A DNA stretch of 64,000 bases from a bacterium (GCA_030432695.1 JAUILN010000008.1:462479-526478), one strand, 5' to 3'; counted from the stretch's first letter, positions 11,280 to 20,635 are shown. Program-made: numbers and translations. Notes: a model not told the origin generated them from the letters alone.

Positions 11280-11310
11280 TGCATATCCACCTTTCGAAAG
11301 TGGATCTGCA
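11280..11310. promoter_or_regulatory. Imperfect dyad upstream of DUF4143 ATPase 1
   Basis: A dyad of 15 base pairs runs TGCA-T-ATCCAC(C)TTTC against GAAAGTGGAT-C-TGCA, with one mismatch and one bulged C. It ends 15 bases before the GTG of the ATPase gene, where a ribosome site or operator would lie. The second DUF4143 gene of the window has the same kind of element in the same place but with different sequence, so a gene-specific operator or mRNA hairpin is plausible. Confidence 0.5.
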
Positions 11311-11325
11311 AAGTCACCTCGAGCC

Positions 11326-12543
11326 GTGGCCTATCTCCGTCGCCGACTCGTCACCTCCATCCGGCGCGCGGCCCGCACCCTTCCAGCCCTCGTCGTCACC
11401 GGCGCTCGCCAGACCGGCAAGACCACCATGCTCCGCATGGAGCTGGCCAACGACTTCGCGTTCACGAACCTGGACGAGCCCGACGTCCTCGCCCGCGCGA
11501 AGGAGGATCCGAGGGGGTTCCTCGCCAGCCACCCGGCCCCGAGGGTGTTCGACGAGATCCAGAACGCGCCGCACCTGCTCCCCTACCTGAAGGCCGCGAT
11601 CGACGCGGACCGCCGACCCGGCCAGTGGGTCCTGACCGGCTCGCAGGCCTTCCCGCTGATGGCCGGGGTCACCGAGAGCCTCGCGGGTCGCGCAGCGGTG
11701 TTCCACCTCCACGGGCTGACCCAGGCCGAGATCCCGATCGAGCAGCGGATCGACACGGCCAGCGAGTTGCGCATCGGCTGCTTCCCGGAACCGCGCCTCG
11801 GCCACGCCAGGATCGACTCGCGGCTGTGGATGGCCAGCTACGTGCAGACCTATCTCGAGCGCGACGTCCGACAGCTCGCCAACGTGGGTGACCTGAACAG
11901 CTTCGCGAGCTTCGTGCGCCTCGCCGCCGCCCGGACCGGCCAACTCCTGAACGTCGCGCAGCTCGCCCGCGACGCCGCGGTCTCCCCGACCACCGCAGGA
12001 CGCTGGCTCGCGGTCCTCGAGGCGAGCGGCCAGGTCCGCCGCGTGGCGCCCTTCGCGCGCTCGCTGACCAAGCGCATGGTGAAGTCGCCCAAACTGTTCT
12101 TCACCGACACGGGCCTCGCCGCCTACTTCACCGGCCACCGCGACGACCACGTGCTGTGGAACGGGCCCATGCGTGGTGCCCTGTTCGAGTCCGCGGTACT
12201 CGCCGAACTCTGCGCCTGGTTCGAGGACCAGGGCGAGCTCCTCCCGCTCACGCACTGGCGTTCCAGCGACGGCCACGCGGTGGACTTCGTCCTGGAGTGG
12301 GCCGGCCGCTGCCACGCGTTCGAGTGCAAGGCCAATGCGACGCCGGTCCCACGGATGGGCGACGGCCTGCGGAAGTGGCGCGAGATCCTCGGCCCCGAAG
12401 CCGGCGCGACGGTGCTGGTCTGCGACGCCGCGGAACGCACCAGGCTCGGCGCAGACGTCGAGGTGGTGCCGTGGCGGGAGCTGGCGGCCTACCTCGACGA
12501 GTTGCTGGGGTCGGGTGGTCGCGGGACTGGATCCTCTGCATGA
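11326..12543 (+). CDS. AAA ATPase with DUF4143 C-terminal domain, copy 1
   Basis: 405 residues of the AAA_14 + DUF4143 family. The Walker A motif is GARQTGKT (26-33), Walker B is VFDEIQ (74-79), and a sensor-like LTGSQAF follows. A winged-helix-like segment (about 205-240) links to a C-terminal restriction-endonuclease-like fold with Asp320 (AVDFVLEW) and Glu333-x-Lys335 (FECKA). The biological role of this widespread family is not established; it is often scattered and mobile-looking in genomes. Here a dyad sits just upstream of the GTG start, and the next gene begins 16 bases after the stop with its SD right behind the stop codon, so the two may be cotranscribed. Confidence 0.88.
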   Translation: MAYLRRRLVTSIRRAARTLPALVVTGARQTGKTTMLRMELANDFAFTNLDEPDVLARAKEDPRGFLASHPAPRVFDEIQNAPHLLPYLKAAIDADRRPGQWVLTGSQAFPLMAGVTESLAGRAAVFHLHGLTQAEIPIEQRIDTASELRIGCFPEPRLGHARIDSRLWMASYVQTYLERDVRQLANVGDLNSFASFVRLAAARTGQLLNVAQLARDAAVSPTTAGRWLAVLEASGQVRRVAPFARSLTKRMVKSPKLFFTDTGLAAYFTGHRDDHVLWNGPMRGALFESAVLAELCAWFEDQGELLPLTHWRSSDGHAVDFVLEWAGRCHAFECKANATPVPRMGDGLRKWREILGPEAGATVLVCDAAERTRLGADVEVVPWRELAAYLDELLGSGGRGTGSSA

Positions 12544-12559
12544 TCCCGGGAGGCGGTCG

Positions 12560-14359
12560 ATGCCGACCGGGAACAGTGGCATGGCACCAGATGCACACCG
12601 ACTCGCGCGCTCCTTGGCGCACCTGCTCTTCGCAGGCCTGATCACGCTGTCCGCGCAGGCACAGGCCCGGCTGCCCGTCGCGGGCGTTGCGGAGTTGCCC
12701 GATGGATCGCCCTGGCCGCACGCGGCGGTGACACTGCTGTCGCGGCCGATTCCCGAGGACGAGCGCATCGGCGACGCCGACGTCGTGACGGTCGAGACCG
12801 ACGCGCAGGGCCGCCTGGAGACGCGGCTCCTTGCAGGTCGCAGCTACACCGCCTGGGCCGTCACCGCGACCGCGAAGGGACCATGGCTGTCGCAGGTCTG
12901 CGAAGACGTGACCGCCGCGGCACCCTTCACGCTGCGCGCCGAGGATGCGCCGCGGCCGCGGGTCTCGGTGCAACTGAACGGTCTCGACCCGTGGCGCGAG
13001 CGCGGCGAGATCGTGGTCACCGCGATCTCCAACACCACCCATGTGATCACGATGCCCTGCGCGCTCGGCGAGGGGGACTCGGTGGAGTTGCCAGCGATCC
13101 CAGGCCTCGGCGCGCGTCTCCAGATCCACTGCGGCGACCGCCCGCTGTTCACCTTCGCGCGCGACGTCTCGCAGACCGAGGACTCGAGCTTGTTGGTACG
13201 CGCCCCGAAACGCGTGCTGCTGCGGGTGGTCGACGCCGCGACGTTGCAGCCGATCGAAGGTGCGGAATTCGCGGCCACCACCAACGACTACCGCACGACT
13301 CCGCACGCCATCGCGAAGACCGACGCGGAAGGCTATGCACAGGCCGAGCTGCCGGTGGGAGGTTCCAGCGACTTCCGCTGGGTCAACTACCACCTCCTCG
13401 TGCGAGCCGAGGGCTTCGCCCCAGTGGGCTCGTTGCCGACCTTCACCGTCCCGCTCGACCACGACGCCGCCGCCGCGCGGAACGCCGGTGAGCCGGTCCT
13501 GACGATCCCGCTGCGGCCCGGCCGCACTGTCACCGGCCGGGTCGTGCGCGATGGCGAGCCGATGGCAGGCCTCGACATGCGCGTCGTGACGCGGATCCGC
13601 GGCCTCCGGGATGCCAGCGGCGTCACGTTCACCGAGGCGGCGTGGAACATCCGGACCGACGCCGATGGCTCGTTCGCGTTCGCCTCCGATCCGCGCGAAG
13701 ACGTCGTGCTCCTGGCACTACCCAATCCCCTCGCAGGCGAGCGCCGCGCCCCGCATCCCGCGTCGGTCCTCGCGTTCCTGCCGGCCCTCGACGCGGCCGA
13801 CCTCGGCGCCCTCGACCTTGCGTCCTGCCGCCCGACCCGACTGCGGGTCCTCGACCCCGACGGCGTGCCCGCAGGCCCCGGGACCCGCGTCGCGATCGGG
13901 ACCGTAGACGGCCGGACACTGCTCGGCCCGCTCCCCGTCGATCGGGTCGGCGAACTGTCGGCGATGCTGCCGCAGGACCAGATGGTGCAGATCTGCGCCT
14001 GGTCGCCTCGAGGCTCGCAGCGCCTCGTGCTCCCCACGGGAGCCGAGCATCCGGTCGCCATGAACGCCTGCGTCACGGTGCGCGGGGAGGTCGCGAAGCG
14101 GAGCGGCGGCGCGGCTGCCGGAGTCCGGGTCCGCGCGGAGACCCAACCGGGTCGCACCGAGGAGAACTTCTTCGCCCGCATGGTCCGACCGATCACTACG
14201 ACCGACGACGACGGTCGATTCTCGATGCCCGTCTACCCCGGCCTGCACTACCGCATCCGCTACGCCGAGACGCCAGCGGGCTGGCACTGGTTCACCCAAC
14301 CTGCCTCCTGGTCAGCCGATGCCCCACCCACTGAGCCGCTGCTGCTGATCCTGCGCTGA
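12560..14359 (+). CDS. Secreted protein with carboxypeptidase-regulatory-like domains
   Basis: 599 residues starting at an ATG with GGGAGG about 6 bases upstream; a second in-frame ATG lies 7 codons later. A hydrophobic signal segment (about 14-34, SLAHLLFAGLITLSAQAQA) is followed by several beta-rich modules resembling carboxypeptidase-regulatory (transthyretin-like) repeats: VAELPDGSPWPHAAVTLL, LLRVVDAATLQPIEGAEF, RTVTGRVVRDGEPMAGLDMRV, and a final TDDDGRFSMPV block. Such modules are structural or ligand-binding parts of secreted proteins; no enzyme motif is visible. It resembles the extracytoplasmic part of the sigma-factor fusion 3 kb downstream in fold type. Confidence 0.75.
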   Translation: MPTGNSGMAPDAHRLARSLAHLLFAGLITLSAQAQARLPVAGVAELPDGSPWPHAAVTLLSRPIPEDERIGDADVVTVETDAQGRLETRLLAGRSYTAWAVTATAKGPWLSQVCEDVTAAAPFTLRAEDAPRPRVSVQLNGLDPWRERGEIVVTAISNTTHVITMPCALGEGDSVELPAIPGLGARLQIHCGDRPLFTFARDVSQTEDSSLLVRAPKRVLLRVVDAATLQPIEGAEFAATTNDYRTTPHAIAKTDAEGYAQAELPVGGSSDFRWVNYHLLVRAEGFAPVGSLPTFTVPLDHDAAAARNAGEPVLTIPLRPGRTVTGRVVRDGEPMAGLDMRVVTRIRGLRDASGVTFTEAAWNIRTDADGSFAFASDPREDVVLLALPNPLAGERRAPHPASVLAFLPALDAADLGALDLASCRPTRLRVLDPDGVPAGPGTRVAIGTVDGRTLLGPLPVDRVGELSAMLPQDQMVQICAWSPRGSQRLVLPTGAEHPVAMNACVTVRGEVAKRSGGAAAGVRVRAETQPGRTEENFFARMVRPITTTDDDGRFSMPVYPGLHYRIRYAETPAGWHWFTQPASWSADAPPTEPLLLILR

Positions 14360-14404
14360 CGATCGTCCTGGCATCGACCACCCCGCAGAATCAGCACCTG
14401 TCGA

Positions 14405-15982
14405 TCAGCGCCTGTCGAACAGCATCTTCAGCTTCTCCGCCAGCGCTTCGCCGCGCAGGTTCCGCGCCACCACCATCCCGGTCGCCCCGTCGATCAGGTA
14501 GTTGGCCGGCACACCCGAGACCGCGTAGAGCTGCGCCGCATCGCTCTTGGTGCCGAAGCCGGTGTCGATCCACGGCAGCTCCTCCTGGGCCGAGGCCTTC
14601 TCCCAGGCGCCGCGCTTGTCGTCGATCGTGACGCCGAAGATCTCGAAGCCGGCGTCGTGGTACTGCGCGTACGCGGCCTTCAGATGCGGGATCTCGCCGC
14701 GGCACGGCCCGCACCACGAAGCCCAGAACTCGAGCAGCACGTAGCGGTTCTCGGCGCAGGTCTCGGCGAGCGACACCGACGAGCCATCGAGGGCCTCGGC
14801 GTGGAACGGCAGGTACCGACTGCCGACGCTGCCGGCCCGCGCGCCGCGGCCGCTCTGCTCCTCACGCGCTTCGGCCCGCGCGACGTACTGCTGCGCCCAG
14901 GCATTCTCCGGATCCATGGCCAGGACCTCACGCGCACCCTCGAGCATCCAGGGCCCACCGAGCCACGCCGTCTCGATCACGAGCTGACGCACCAGGGTGT
15001 CGGGATGGTGGAGCGCGATCTGCTTGCGACCCGCTGTCTCGGTGTCGAGCAGCTCGCTCTGGATCGCCATCCCCGTGTCCCGCCAGGCCGCGCGCTCCGC
15101 CTCGGTCTCGCCAGCGACGCTCCGGAACGCCAACGGCAGCAGCGCCTGGAGGTCCTGGTAGGCCGCGGTCTGCTGCCAGGCACCGTAGACCGCGTCGTTG
15201 AAGTAGCCGCCGGTGACCACGTGCCGGTGGCTCGGGTTCATCGTCAGGTGCAGGCGACCCGGCTCGAGCAGGAAGCCTTGGCCCTTGGTCGGCGCCATCC
15301 GCCGGCCGTCCGCGGTCTGGGCATCGAGCACGTAGAAGTAGACCGGGTGGACATGGTCGACCGCGCCCTCGACCGTGCAGCGACCGTCGACCAGCGCGGC
15401 ACGGGCGACCTCGCCGGGCACGGCGTCGCTCGGCTTCGCCGCGCTGCCCCCCATCGTCGCGGCGCCCATCATCGTGGCCCCCGCCGACGTCGCCTTCACC
15501 GGCTGGAACATCACGAAAGTCCCGCGCACCAGCGCCGCGGAGAAGTCGCAGTGGATCGTGTACGCATCCTCGGTCGCCCGCGGCGCAGCGGCAGGCTCGG
15601 CGCTCGCCGCAACCGGCGTCGCCGTACCGTCGCCCGCCGAACCGAGCCCGCTCCACCGCGCCGCCATCGCCGCCTGCGCCTCGGCCGCCGCCGGGTCACT
15701 GTCCGCGTGAGCAGCGAAGCGCTCGTACAGCTCCGCGATCCACAGCGCCCGCTGCAGCGAGTCCGCGTCGCGGGCCTGACTCCGGGGCACCCGATACGTG
15801 ACCTCACCGGCCGCGTCGAGGAACACCACCGCCGACCGCCCGGCAGCAGAGGTCGTCGCCTCCTGGACCTGCTGGGCGACACCAGCTCCGGTGACGGCGA
15901 CGAGCGCCAGGGCGGGAACGAGGAGTGACGGACGATTCACGAGCAATGTGCCTGGGTTTCCGCGGCCGGGTGCCGCGGGCAT
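14405..15982 (-). CDS. TlpA-like thioredoxin-fold protein, secreted
   Basis: 525 residues with an N-terminal signal peptide (RPSLLVPALALVAVTGAG). A long N-terminal region of about 350 residues is unrecognised. The C-terminal redoxin/TlpA domain has the CxxC active site WCGPC with Cys424 and Cys427, then VSGVPANYLID as the cis-Pro loop. It probably acts as a periplasmic thiol-disulfide reductase. I use the ATG; a GTG at 15940 would give a shorter leader and is about equally possible. It converges on the preceding gene with 45 bases between and diverges from DUF4143 ATPase 2. Confidence 0.82.
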   Translation of the reverse strand: MPAAPGRGNPGTLLVNRPSLLVPALALVAVTGAGVAQQVQEATTSAAGRSAVVFLDAAGEVTYRVPRSQARDADSLQRALWIAELYERFAAHADSDPAAAEAQAAMAARWSGLGSAGDGTATPVAASAEPAAAPRATEDAYTIHCDFSAALVRGTFVMFQPVKATSAGATMMGAATMGGSAAKPSDAVPGEVARAALVDGRCTVEGAVDHVHPVYFYVLDAQTADGRRMAPTKGQGFLLEPGRLHLTMNPSHRHVVTGGYFNDAVYGAWQQTAAYQDLQALLPLAFRSVAGETEAERAAWRDTGMAIQSELLDTETAGRKQIALHHPDTLVRQLVIETAWLGGPWMLEGAREVLAMDPENAWAQQYVARAEAREEQSGRGARAGSVGSRYLPFHAEALDGSSVSLAETCAENRYVLLEFWASWCGPCRGEIPHLKAAYAQYHDAGFEIFGVTIDDKRGAWEKASAQEELPWIDTGFGTKSDAAQLYAVSGVPANYLIDGATGMVVARNLRGEALAEKLKMLFDRR

Positions 15983-16102
15983 GGTGGAGACCAGACCTTC
16001 CGGTTCGTCCGGAGGCCCGGTGGGATGTGCGCGGCGGATCGTAGCAGAGGGCTCCCTTCGGCCCGGACCCGGCTACGAACTCGCGCCGAGCGCCCTCACA
16101 CC

Positions 16103-16138
16103 TCTTGCAAATTGGGAATCGATTCCCAATTTGCAAGA
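16103..16138. promoter_or_regulatory. Perfect 36-bp palindrome abutting DUF4143 ATPase 2
   Basis: The half-site TCTTGCAAATTGGGAATC is followed directly by its exact reverse complement, with no spacer, ending one base before the ATG of the ATPase gene. It occupies the whole position where a ribosome site would be, so the mRNA is either leaderless or sequestered in a hairpin. It is much more AT-rich than its surroundings. A protein-binding operator (possibly autoregulatory), a DNA cruciform or an insertion-target site would all fit. Confidence 0.7.
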
Positions 16139-16139
16139 C

Positions 16140-17297
16140 ATGATCCCGCGCCTCCTCCGCCGCCAGATCGTCGAGAGACTGGCTGGCTTCCCAGCGGTCG
16201 CGGTTCTCGGGCCCCGCCAGTGCGGCAAGACCACCCTCGCCCGATCCTGGCGGGGCGCCTGGTTCGACCTCGAGGCCGCCGGCGATGCCACACGCCTCGA
16301 CGTTGAGTGGGACACCCTGGTGAACGGCCGCCGCCTCGTGATCCTCGACGAGGCCCAGCGGATACCCGAATTGTTCCCCCGCCTCCGTGCGGCGATCGAC
16401 GGGGACCGCAAGCGCAACGGCCGCTTCTTGCTGCTCGGTTCCGTCTCGCCCGAGCTGATGCGTGGCGTGTCGGAGTCGTTGGCCGGAAGACTGAGCACGG
16501 TGCGCCTGGCGCCACTCCTGCTGCCCGAACTCCGCGCTCGGCAGCTCGACGACCTCTGGCTCTGTGGCGGCTTCCCCGACGGCGGCGTGCTCGGCACCCG
16601 CACGTTCCCCGTGTGGCAAGACGACTACCTCGAGGCACTGATCACCCGCGACCTGCCGACCTGGGGGCTCCCGACCCGCCCGCAGCAGACGCGTCGACTG
16701 CTGCGGATGTTGGCGACCTGCCACGCACAGACCCTGAACGCCTCGCAACTCGGAGCGAGCCTGTCCCTCGACCACAAGACCGTGGTCCGCTACTGCGACT
16801 TCCTGGAGGGCGCGTTCCTGATCCGGCTGCTCCAACCCTTCTCCACCAACACGCAGAAGCGACTGGTCCGGTCGCCACGCCTGCTGTGGCGCGACAGCGG
16901 CCTGTTGCACGCCCTGTCCGGGGTGACCTCGCTCGAACAGCTCTACGCGCAGCCCTGGGTAGGCTCGAGCTGGGAGGGCTTCGTCATCGAACAGACCATC
17001 GGCACCGCCGAGACCCTGGGACTGCGCTGCCGTCCCTACTGGTTCCGCACCTCGGACGGCTACGAGCTGGATCTGGTCCTGGACTTCGGCACCGAGCGGT
17101 GGGCGATCGAGGTCAAGCTCACCTCCCACCCGACCCCGGCCATGGTGCAGCGGCTGGAGCGCACCGCGGATCTCATCGACGCGTCGCGCCGGATCCTCGT
17201 GTGCAGGGTCTCGCGGAAGAGCGAGAACGCGACGACGCTGGTGACCCATCTTTCGGGATGGCTGAACGTGCTGAGTGCCATGGCAAGCAGCCGATGA
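16140..17297 (+). CDS. AAA ATPase with DUF4143 C-terminal domain, copy 2
   Basis: 385 residues starting at the ATG that gives MIPRLLRRQIVERLAGF, the usual family N terminus. Walker A is GPRQCGKT (24-31) and Walker B is VILDEAQR (67-74), followed by LLGSVSPELM. The C-terminal DUF4143 module has Asp311 (ELDLVLDFG) and Glu324-x-Lys326 (AIEVKLTS), the PD-(D/E)XK-like triad. It is only a distant paralogue of copy 1. A perfect 36-bp palindrome touches its start codon. It converges on the sigma-fusion gene. Function unknown as for the family. Confidence 0.9.
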   Translation: MIPRLLRRQIVERLAGFPAVAVLGPRQCGKTTLARSWRGAWFDLEAAGDATRLDVEWDTLVNGRRLVILDEAQRIPELFPRLRAAIDGDRKRNGRFLLLGSVSPELMRGVSESLAGRLSTVRLAPLLLPELRARQLDDLWLCGGFPDGGVLGTRTFPVWQDDYLEALITRDLPTWGLPTRPQQTRRLLRMLATCHAQTLNASQLGASLSLDHKTVVRYCDFLEGAFLIRLLQPFSTNTQKRLVRSPRLLWRDSGLLHALSGVTSLEQLYAQPWVGSSWEGFVIEQTIGTAETLGLRCRPYWFRTSDGYELDLVLDFGTERWAIEVKLTSHPTPAMVQRLERTADLIDASRRILVCRVSRKSENATTLVTHLSGWLNVLSAMASSR

Positions 17298-17392
17298 GAC
17301 GCAAGGGGCGAAAGGACCAACACTGCTCCGCGTGTCCGGCTCGTTCAATCCCTCGATCCAGAGTGTTCGCCCAGGCAAGAGCACGCAATTGC

Positions 17393-20300
17393 TCAGAACG
17401 CACGATTGGTAAGCCAGTCCGCCATGTAGTCGGATGACCCAATCGAACCTTCCCGATCGACACGGACTTGCATGCTTACGCCCTCGCGCTCGATGCGCAG
17501 CGAAGTGGCAGCGTAATCGCGCGATTCGAGGAGCACGCGCTGAAGATCTCCCCAACTTCGGACTTCATGACCACTCGCCTCAAGAATGACATCGCCTTGA
17601 CGAAGGTCTCGCGGCCCCGGGACACGGTACACCCCTCCGGGATTGGCCAGACCGATGAACGTGTTACCGACGACCACGGACTCGCTACGCACGAGATCGA
17701 CATCGATCCGGGTCGCCGTGCTACCAGCCTGAATGGCGACCTGGACCTCGCGGTAGGCGTGTTGTGGAGAGCCCACGATGACCGGGAAATCACGGCAGGG
17801 AAGACCTGCAAGTCGTATGACCCCATCAACCGGTTCGACCAAAACGCTCCCGAAGCGCTTCATCCTTCGGCGTAGCTCAAGCGGAGCCTGGTCTCCGAGT
17901 TCCGTCCTCAGACGACCATAGAGAGTTCGCCACTCACTGATTCCAGAACCGAGGCCGGCGAAGGCATCCAAGATTGGTTCGTCAGTTCGAGAGTCCCTGG
18001 CAAGAACCTCGAGAGTGAACCGAGAATCATCAACTCCGATCTCGAGCAGAGGTCCTTCGAAACCGCCGCCGGGCAGGATACGGAAGGTCACATCTCTCAG
18101 CAGAATACCCGCCCGATCACCGATCAAACGGCGAATCTCGTAGGCACCTGGCGCTTCCACCGGGCAGTCAATGTAGCACCCTTCACGGATCGGAGTCGCG
18201 AATCGGACCTCGTGACCGTGCCCAGCGACGGAGCGAACAACCGCCTCCACGTGGGATAGCTCGTACGACGCAAATTGACTTGGGACTATCGGGAGACTCG
18301 AACGCGCACCGAGATCGATAAATATATCGCGATCCTCCGACGCCGCCAGAACGACTTCGTACTGATGCTCAGCGAACTGCCAGGCGAAATCGTTGCTGCC
18401 GCCATGCTCCAGGTCTTCCCGATCCATCGAGTGACGCACGATGACACGGTAATACCCTTGATTTAGCTCGGCCCACGCGCATCGACCATCTAGACCCGTG
18501 CACACTGTCACGCTGAAGCCCGACGCATCCGCCCCCAATCGAATGAGTTCCACATCCACTCCACGGATCGGCTCGTCGCCCCATCGACATTCGACCTGAA
18601 TCGAGCTGCTGAGCCCCGACGGAACTCCAGGATGTCGCAAGGCGTCATGCTGGCAAGCAACGACCTTGGTACACGTGGGATCCAGGACCAACAACTTTGG
18701 ACGTTCACTTTCTAGTTCGGAAAGGCTCAGGCCATCGATGCTCCATTCCCCACCCGGCTTGGTCCGCGTGTTGGCAAACAGCCGCGGAGACTGCTCGCTG
18801 TCGCCCCAAAGATCCTCGAGGACAACCGGTAAACCAGCTCGCAGGTCGAGCCGGGATAAATTGCCTCGATGAGCCGATGCAGGGCCCAACGCCAAAGCGC
18901 CAGTCCCACTGCCGTAGCCCGAGCCCCCTAGTGCCCGGGCATACTCGAGTCCAGGAGCACGCCCACTCGCATCGGTAGTCTCACAGACAAGCCCGAACAA
19001 CTCGTCTTCGTCCTGGCGAACCGGAAGCCCTGAGATCGGATCATTGGACCCCGCATCCACAAAGACATCCTTACTGCCCGATGTCCGCAGGAGTTCAACA
19101 GCCAGCTCAAATGGCTTCCCGACGGCTAGTGAAACGTCACGCACCGTCTCGACCCGGTAACCCGGAGCGCGGACACACAACATGAACAGGCCGGGACCCA
19201 GCCCTTCCAGCGAGAAATCCCCCGCACCGCTGGACACTTCGAGTTCCGCGAGCTTTCCGAGGTTCGGATCGAGCGAGGCCCAGAGAGAACACGGATACAG
19301 CGGAGCAGGCCAGTAGACATGCGGGCTATGTCGCGGCGTCATATGTTCCTCGCGCCCGATCCCGACTGTGGGTATCGGCGTTCCGGGGTGGTCGTAGACC
19401 GTTATGACGAAGTCCTTAATAGCAGACCCCGTGACCTTGCTGACTACCTTGCCCGTTAGCAAACACGAAGGCGGAAGAGCCACGATCAGAGGCTCCATGG
19501 AGGCGCGCACTGCTGGCACGACACGATGCCCGAGCACTTCCTTGCCAGGCTCCTGAGCGACCCTCGCGACCAGGTGGAATGGGCCCTTGGCATCCGCGGT
19601 TCGAGAGAAGGCGAAGTATCCTCGCTCATCCGACGTCTCGCGCGGAGTCTCCTGCTCCACGAAGTCGAATACGGCAACTTCGACCCCAGAAATTGGCCGC
19701 CCATCCGATTCCCGCACGACGCGCCCGAACACCATCGGATGATTCGGAATATCGACCGCGGCTCGCGGCTCATCACCAAGTTGAACCGGGTTGGAATCCG
19801 CCCCGTCCCAGCCGGCTGAGTTGCCAGGAGGCCCTCCGCCGGCCAGCGCCCTGAGTTCTGGCCGCTGACCCGAAGCCTCGACAGCGAACAGGAGCCAGAG
19901 GCCAGCCATCGTCGCCAATGCGACCGCGCAGGCGCTCACCCAGCGAGTCGTCCCGGCCCCAAGGTACGCTCCCGATGTTGCGCTCACGCTGGTAGGCAGC
20001 GAGTTGCCGAGCGAGCGCAACGGCGGCGCCAGCGCAGCCAGTCCGACCTTCCGGAAATACGCCTCGATGCGCCGGAGCCCCTCCTTGCCCAAGGCATGGA
20101 CCGTCGACGGGCTTCTGCCCAGACAATCCGCGATCTCGCGCCACTCCATGCCGCCGTAGAACCTCAGAGCGATCGCCTTCGCCATGTTCTCTGGCAGGAT
20201 GCGCAGGGCCTTTCGGATACCGAGTGCGAGTTCCTTTTGCTCCGAGCACTCGATGGCCGTCCGACTGGAGGGGTCGGCATGCTCCAACGGATCGTCGTCG

Positions 20301-20635
20301 GCACGGCGACTCCTATGCCGGCGCTGCCGTCGAAGCTCCGAAAGAGCGAAGCGAGTCGCCACCATGTGCAGCCAGTGCCGTACCCGCCGGGGGTCCTTCA
20401 GTGCGTCGAGACGTTCGACCGCGCAGAGCGCCGTCTGTGCCATGACATCGTCGGCAAGATCTGGGTCACCGAACAGTCTCACCAGATAACGGCGGATAGC
20501 AGGGCGATGGGACTCGATCAGCTCGCCTAGCGCGTCGTGATTGCGCCGCGCCTTCCACTCGAGAAATAGCTGCGCATCCTTCTCGTCTCCCAATCGCTCC
20601 AGACCCGAAACTTCCCTAGGCTGTGAATCGTACAT
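17393..20635 (-). CDS. ECF sigma factor fused to a transmembrane helix and a large extracytoplasmic region ending in PDZ
   Basis: 1080 residues. Sigma region 2 is at about 35-105 (LGELIESHRPAIRRYLVRLF, DLADDVMAQTAL, LHMVATRFALSELRR). Region 4 is at about 135-192 (LPENMAKAIALRFYGGM, WREIADCLGRSPSTV). A hydrophobic helix follows (about 232-252), then more than 800 residues of beta-rich modules, several carboxypeptidase-regulatory-like (GRVVRESDGRPISGVEVAVFD, LTGKVVSKVTGSAIKDFVI). A PDZ-like C-terminal segment has VPGPRDLRQGDVILEASG. It would be a membrane-tethered transcription factor that senses outside the cytoplasm and might need proteolytic release. I chose the ATG giving MYDSQPREVSG; a GTG at 20713 would add 26 residues. 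Base composition is more AT-rich than its neighbours. A secreted protein gene lies 87 bases upstream in the same direction. Confidence 0.85.
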   Translation of the reverse strand: MYDSQPREVSGLERLGDEKDAQLFLEWKARRNHDALGELIESHRPAIRRYLVRLFGDPDLADDVMAQTALCAVERLDALKDPRRVRHWLHMVATRFALSELRRQRRHRSRRADDDPLEHADPSSRTAIECSEQKELALGIRKALRILPENMAKAIALRFYGGMEWREIADCLGRSPSTVHALGKEGLRRIEAYFRKVGLAALAPPLRSLGNSLPTSVSATSGAYLGAGTTRWVSACAVALATMAGLWLLFAVEASGQRPELRALAGGGPPGNSAGWDGADSNPVQLGDEPRAAVDIPNHPMVFGRVVRESDGRPISGVEVAVFDFVEQETPRETSDERGYFAFSRTADAKGPFHLVARVAQEPGKEVLGHRVVPAVRASMEPLIVALPPSCLLTGKVVSKVTGSAIKDFVITVYDHPGTPIPTVGIGREEHMTPRHSPHVYWPAPLYPCSLWASLDPNLGKLAELEVSSGAGDFSLEGLGPGLFMLCVRAPGYRVETVRDVSLAVGKPFELAVELLRTSGSKDVFVDAGSNDPISGLPVRQDEDELFGLVCETTDASGRAPGLEYARALGGSGYGSGTGALALGPASAHRGNLSRLDLRAGLPVVLEDLWGDSEQSPRLFANTRTKPGGEWSIDGLSLSELESERPKLLVLDPTCTKVVACQHDALRHPGVPSGLSSSIQVECRWGDEPIRGVDVELIRLGADASGFSVTVCTGLDGRCAWAELNQGYYRVIVRHSMDREDLEHGGSNDFAWQFAEHQYEVVLAASEDRDIFIDLGARSSLPIVPSQFASYELSHVEAVVRSVAGHGHEVRFATPIREGCYIDCPVEAPGAYEIRRLIGDRAGILLRDVTFRILPGGGFEGPLLEIGVDDSRFTLEVLARDSRTDEPILDAFAGLGSGISEWRTLYGRLRTELGDQAPLELRRRMKRFGSVLVEPVDGVIRLAGLPCRDFPVIVGSPQHAYREVQVAIQAGSTATRIDVDLVRSESVVVGNTFIGLANPGGVYRVPGPRDLRQGDVILEASGHEVRSWGDLQRVLLESRDYAATSLRIEREGVSMQVRVDREGSIGSSDYMADWLTNRAF

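Noticed and set aside
11326..17297. The two DUF4143 genes as transposases of an insertion sequence
   Set aside because: There is no terminal inverted repeat pair or target duplication flanking either gene; each has a dyad only on the 5' side, and the motifs are those of an AAA ATPase.
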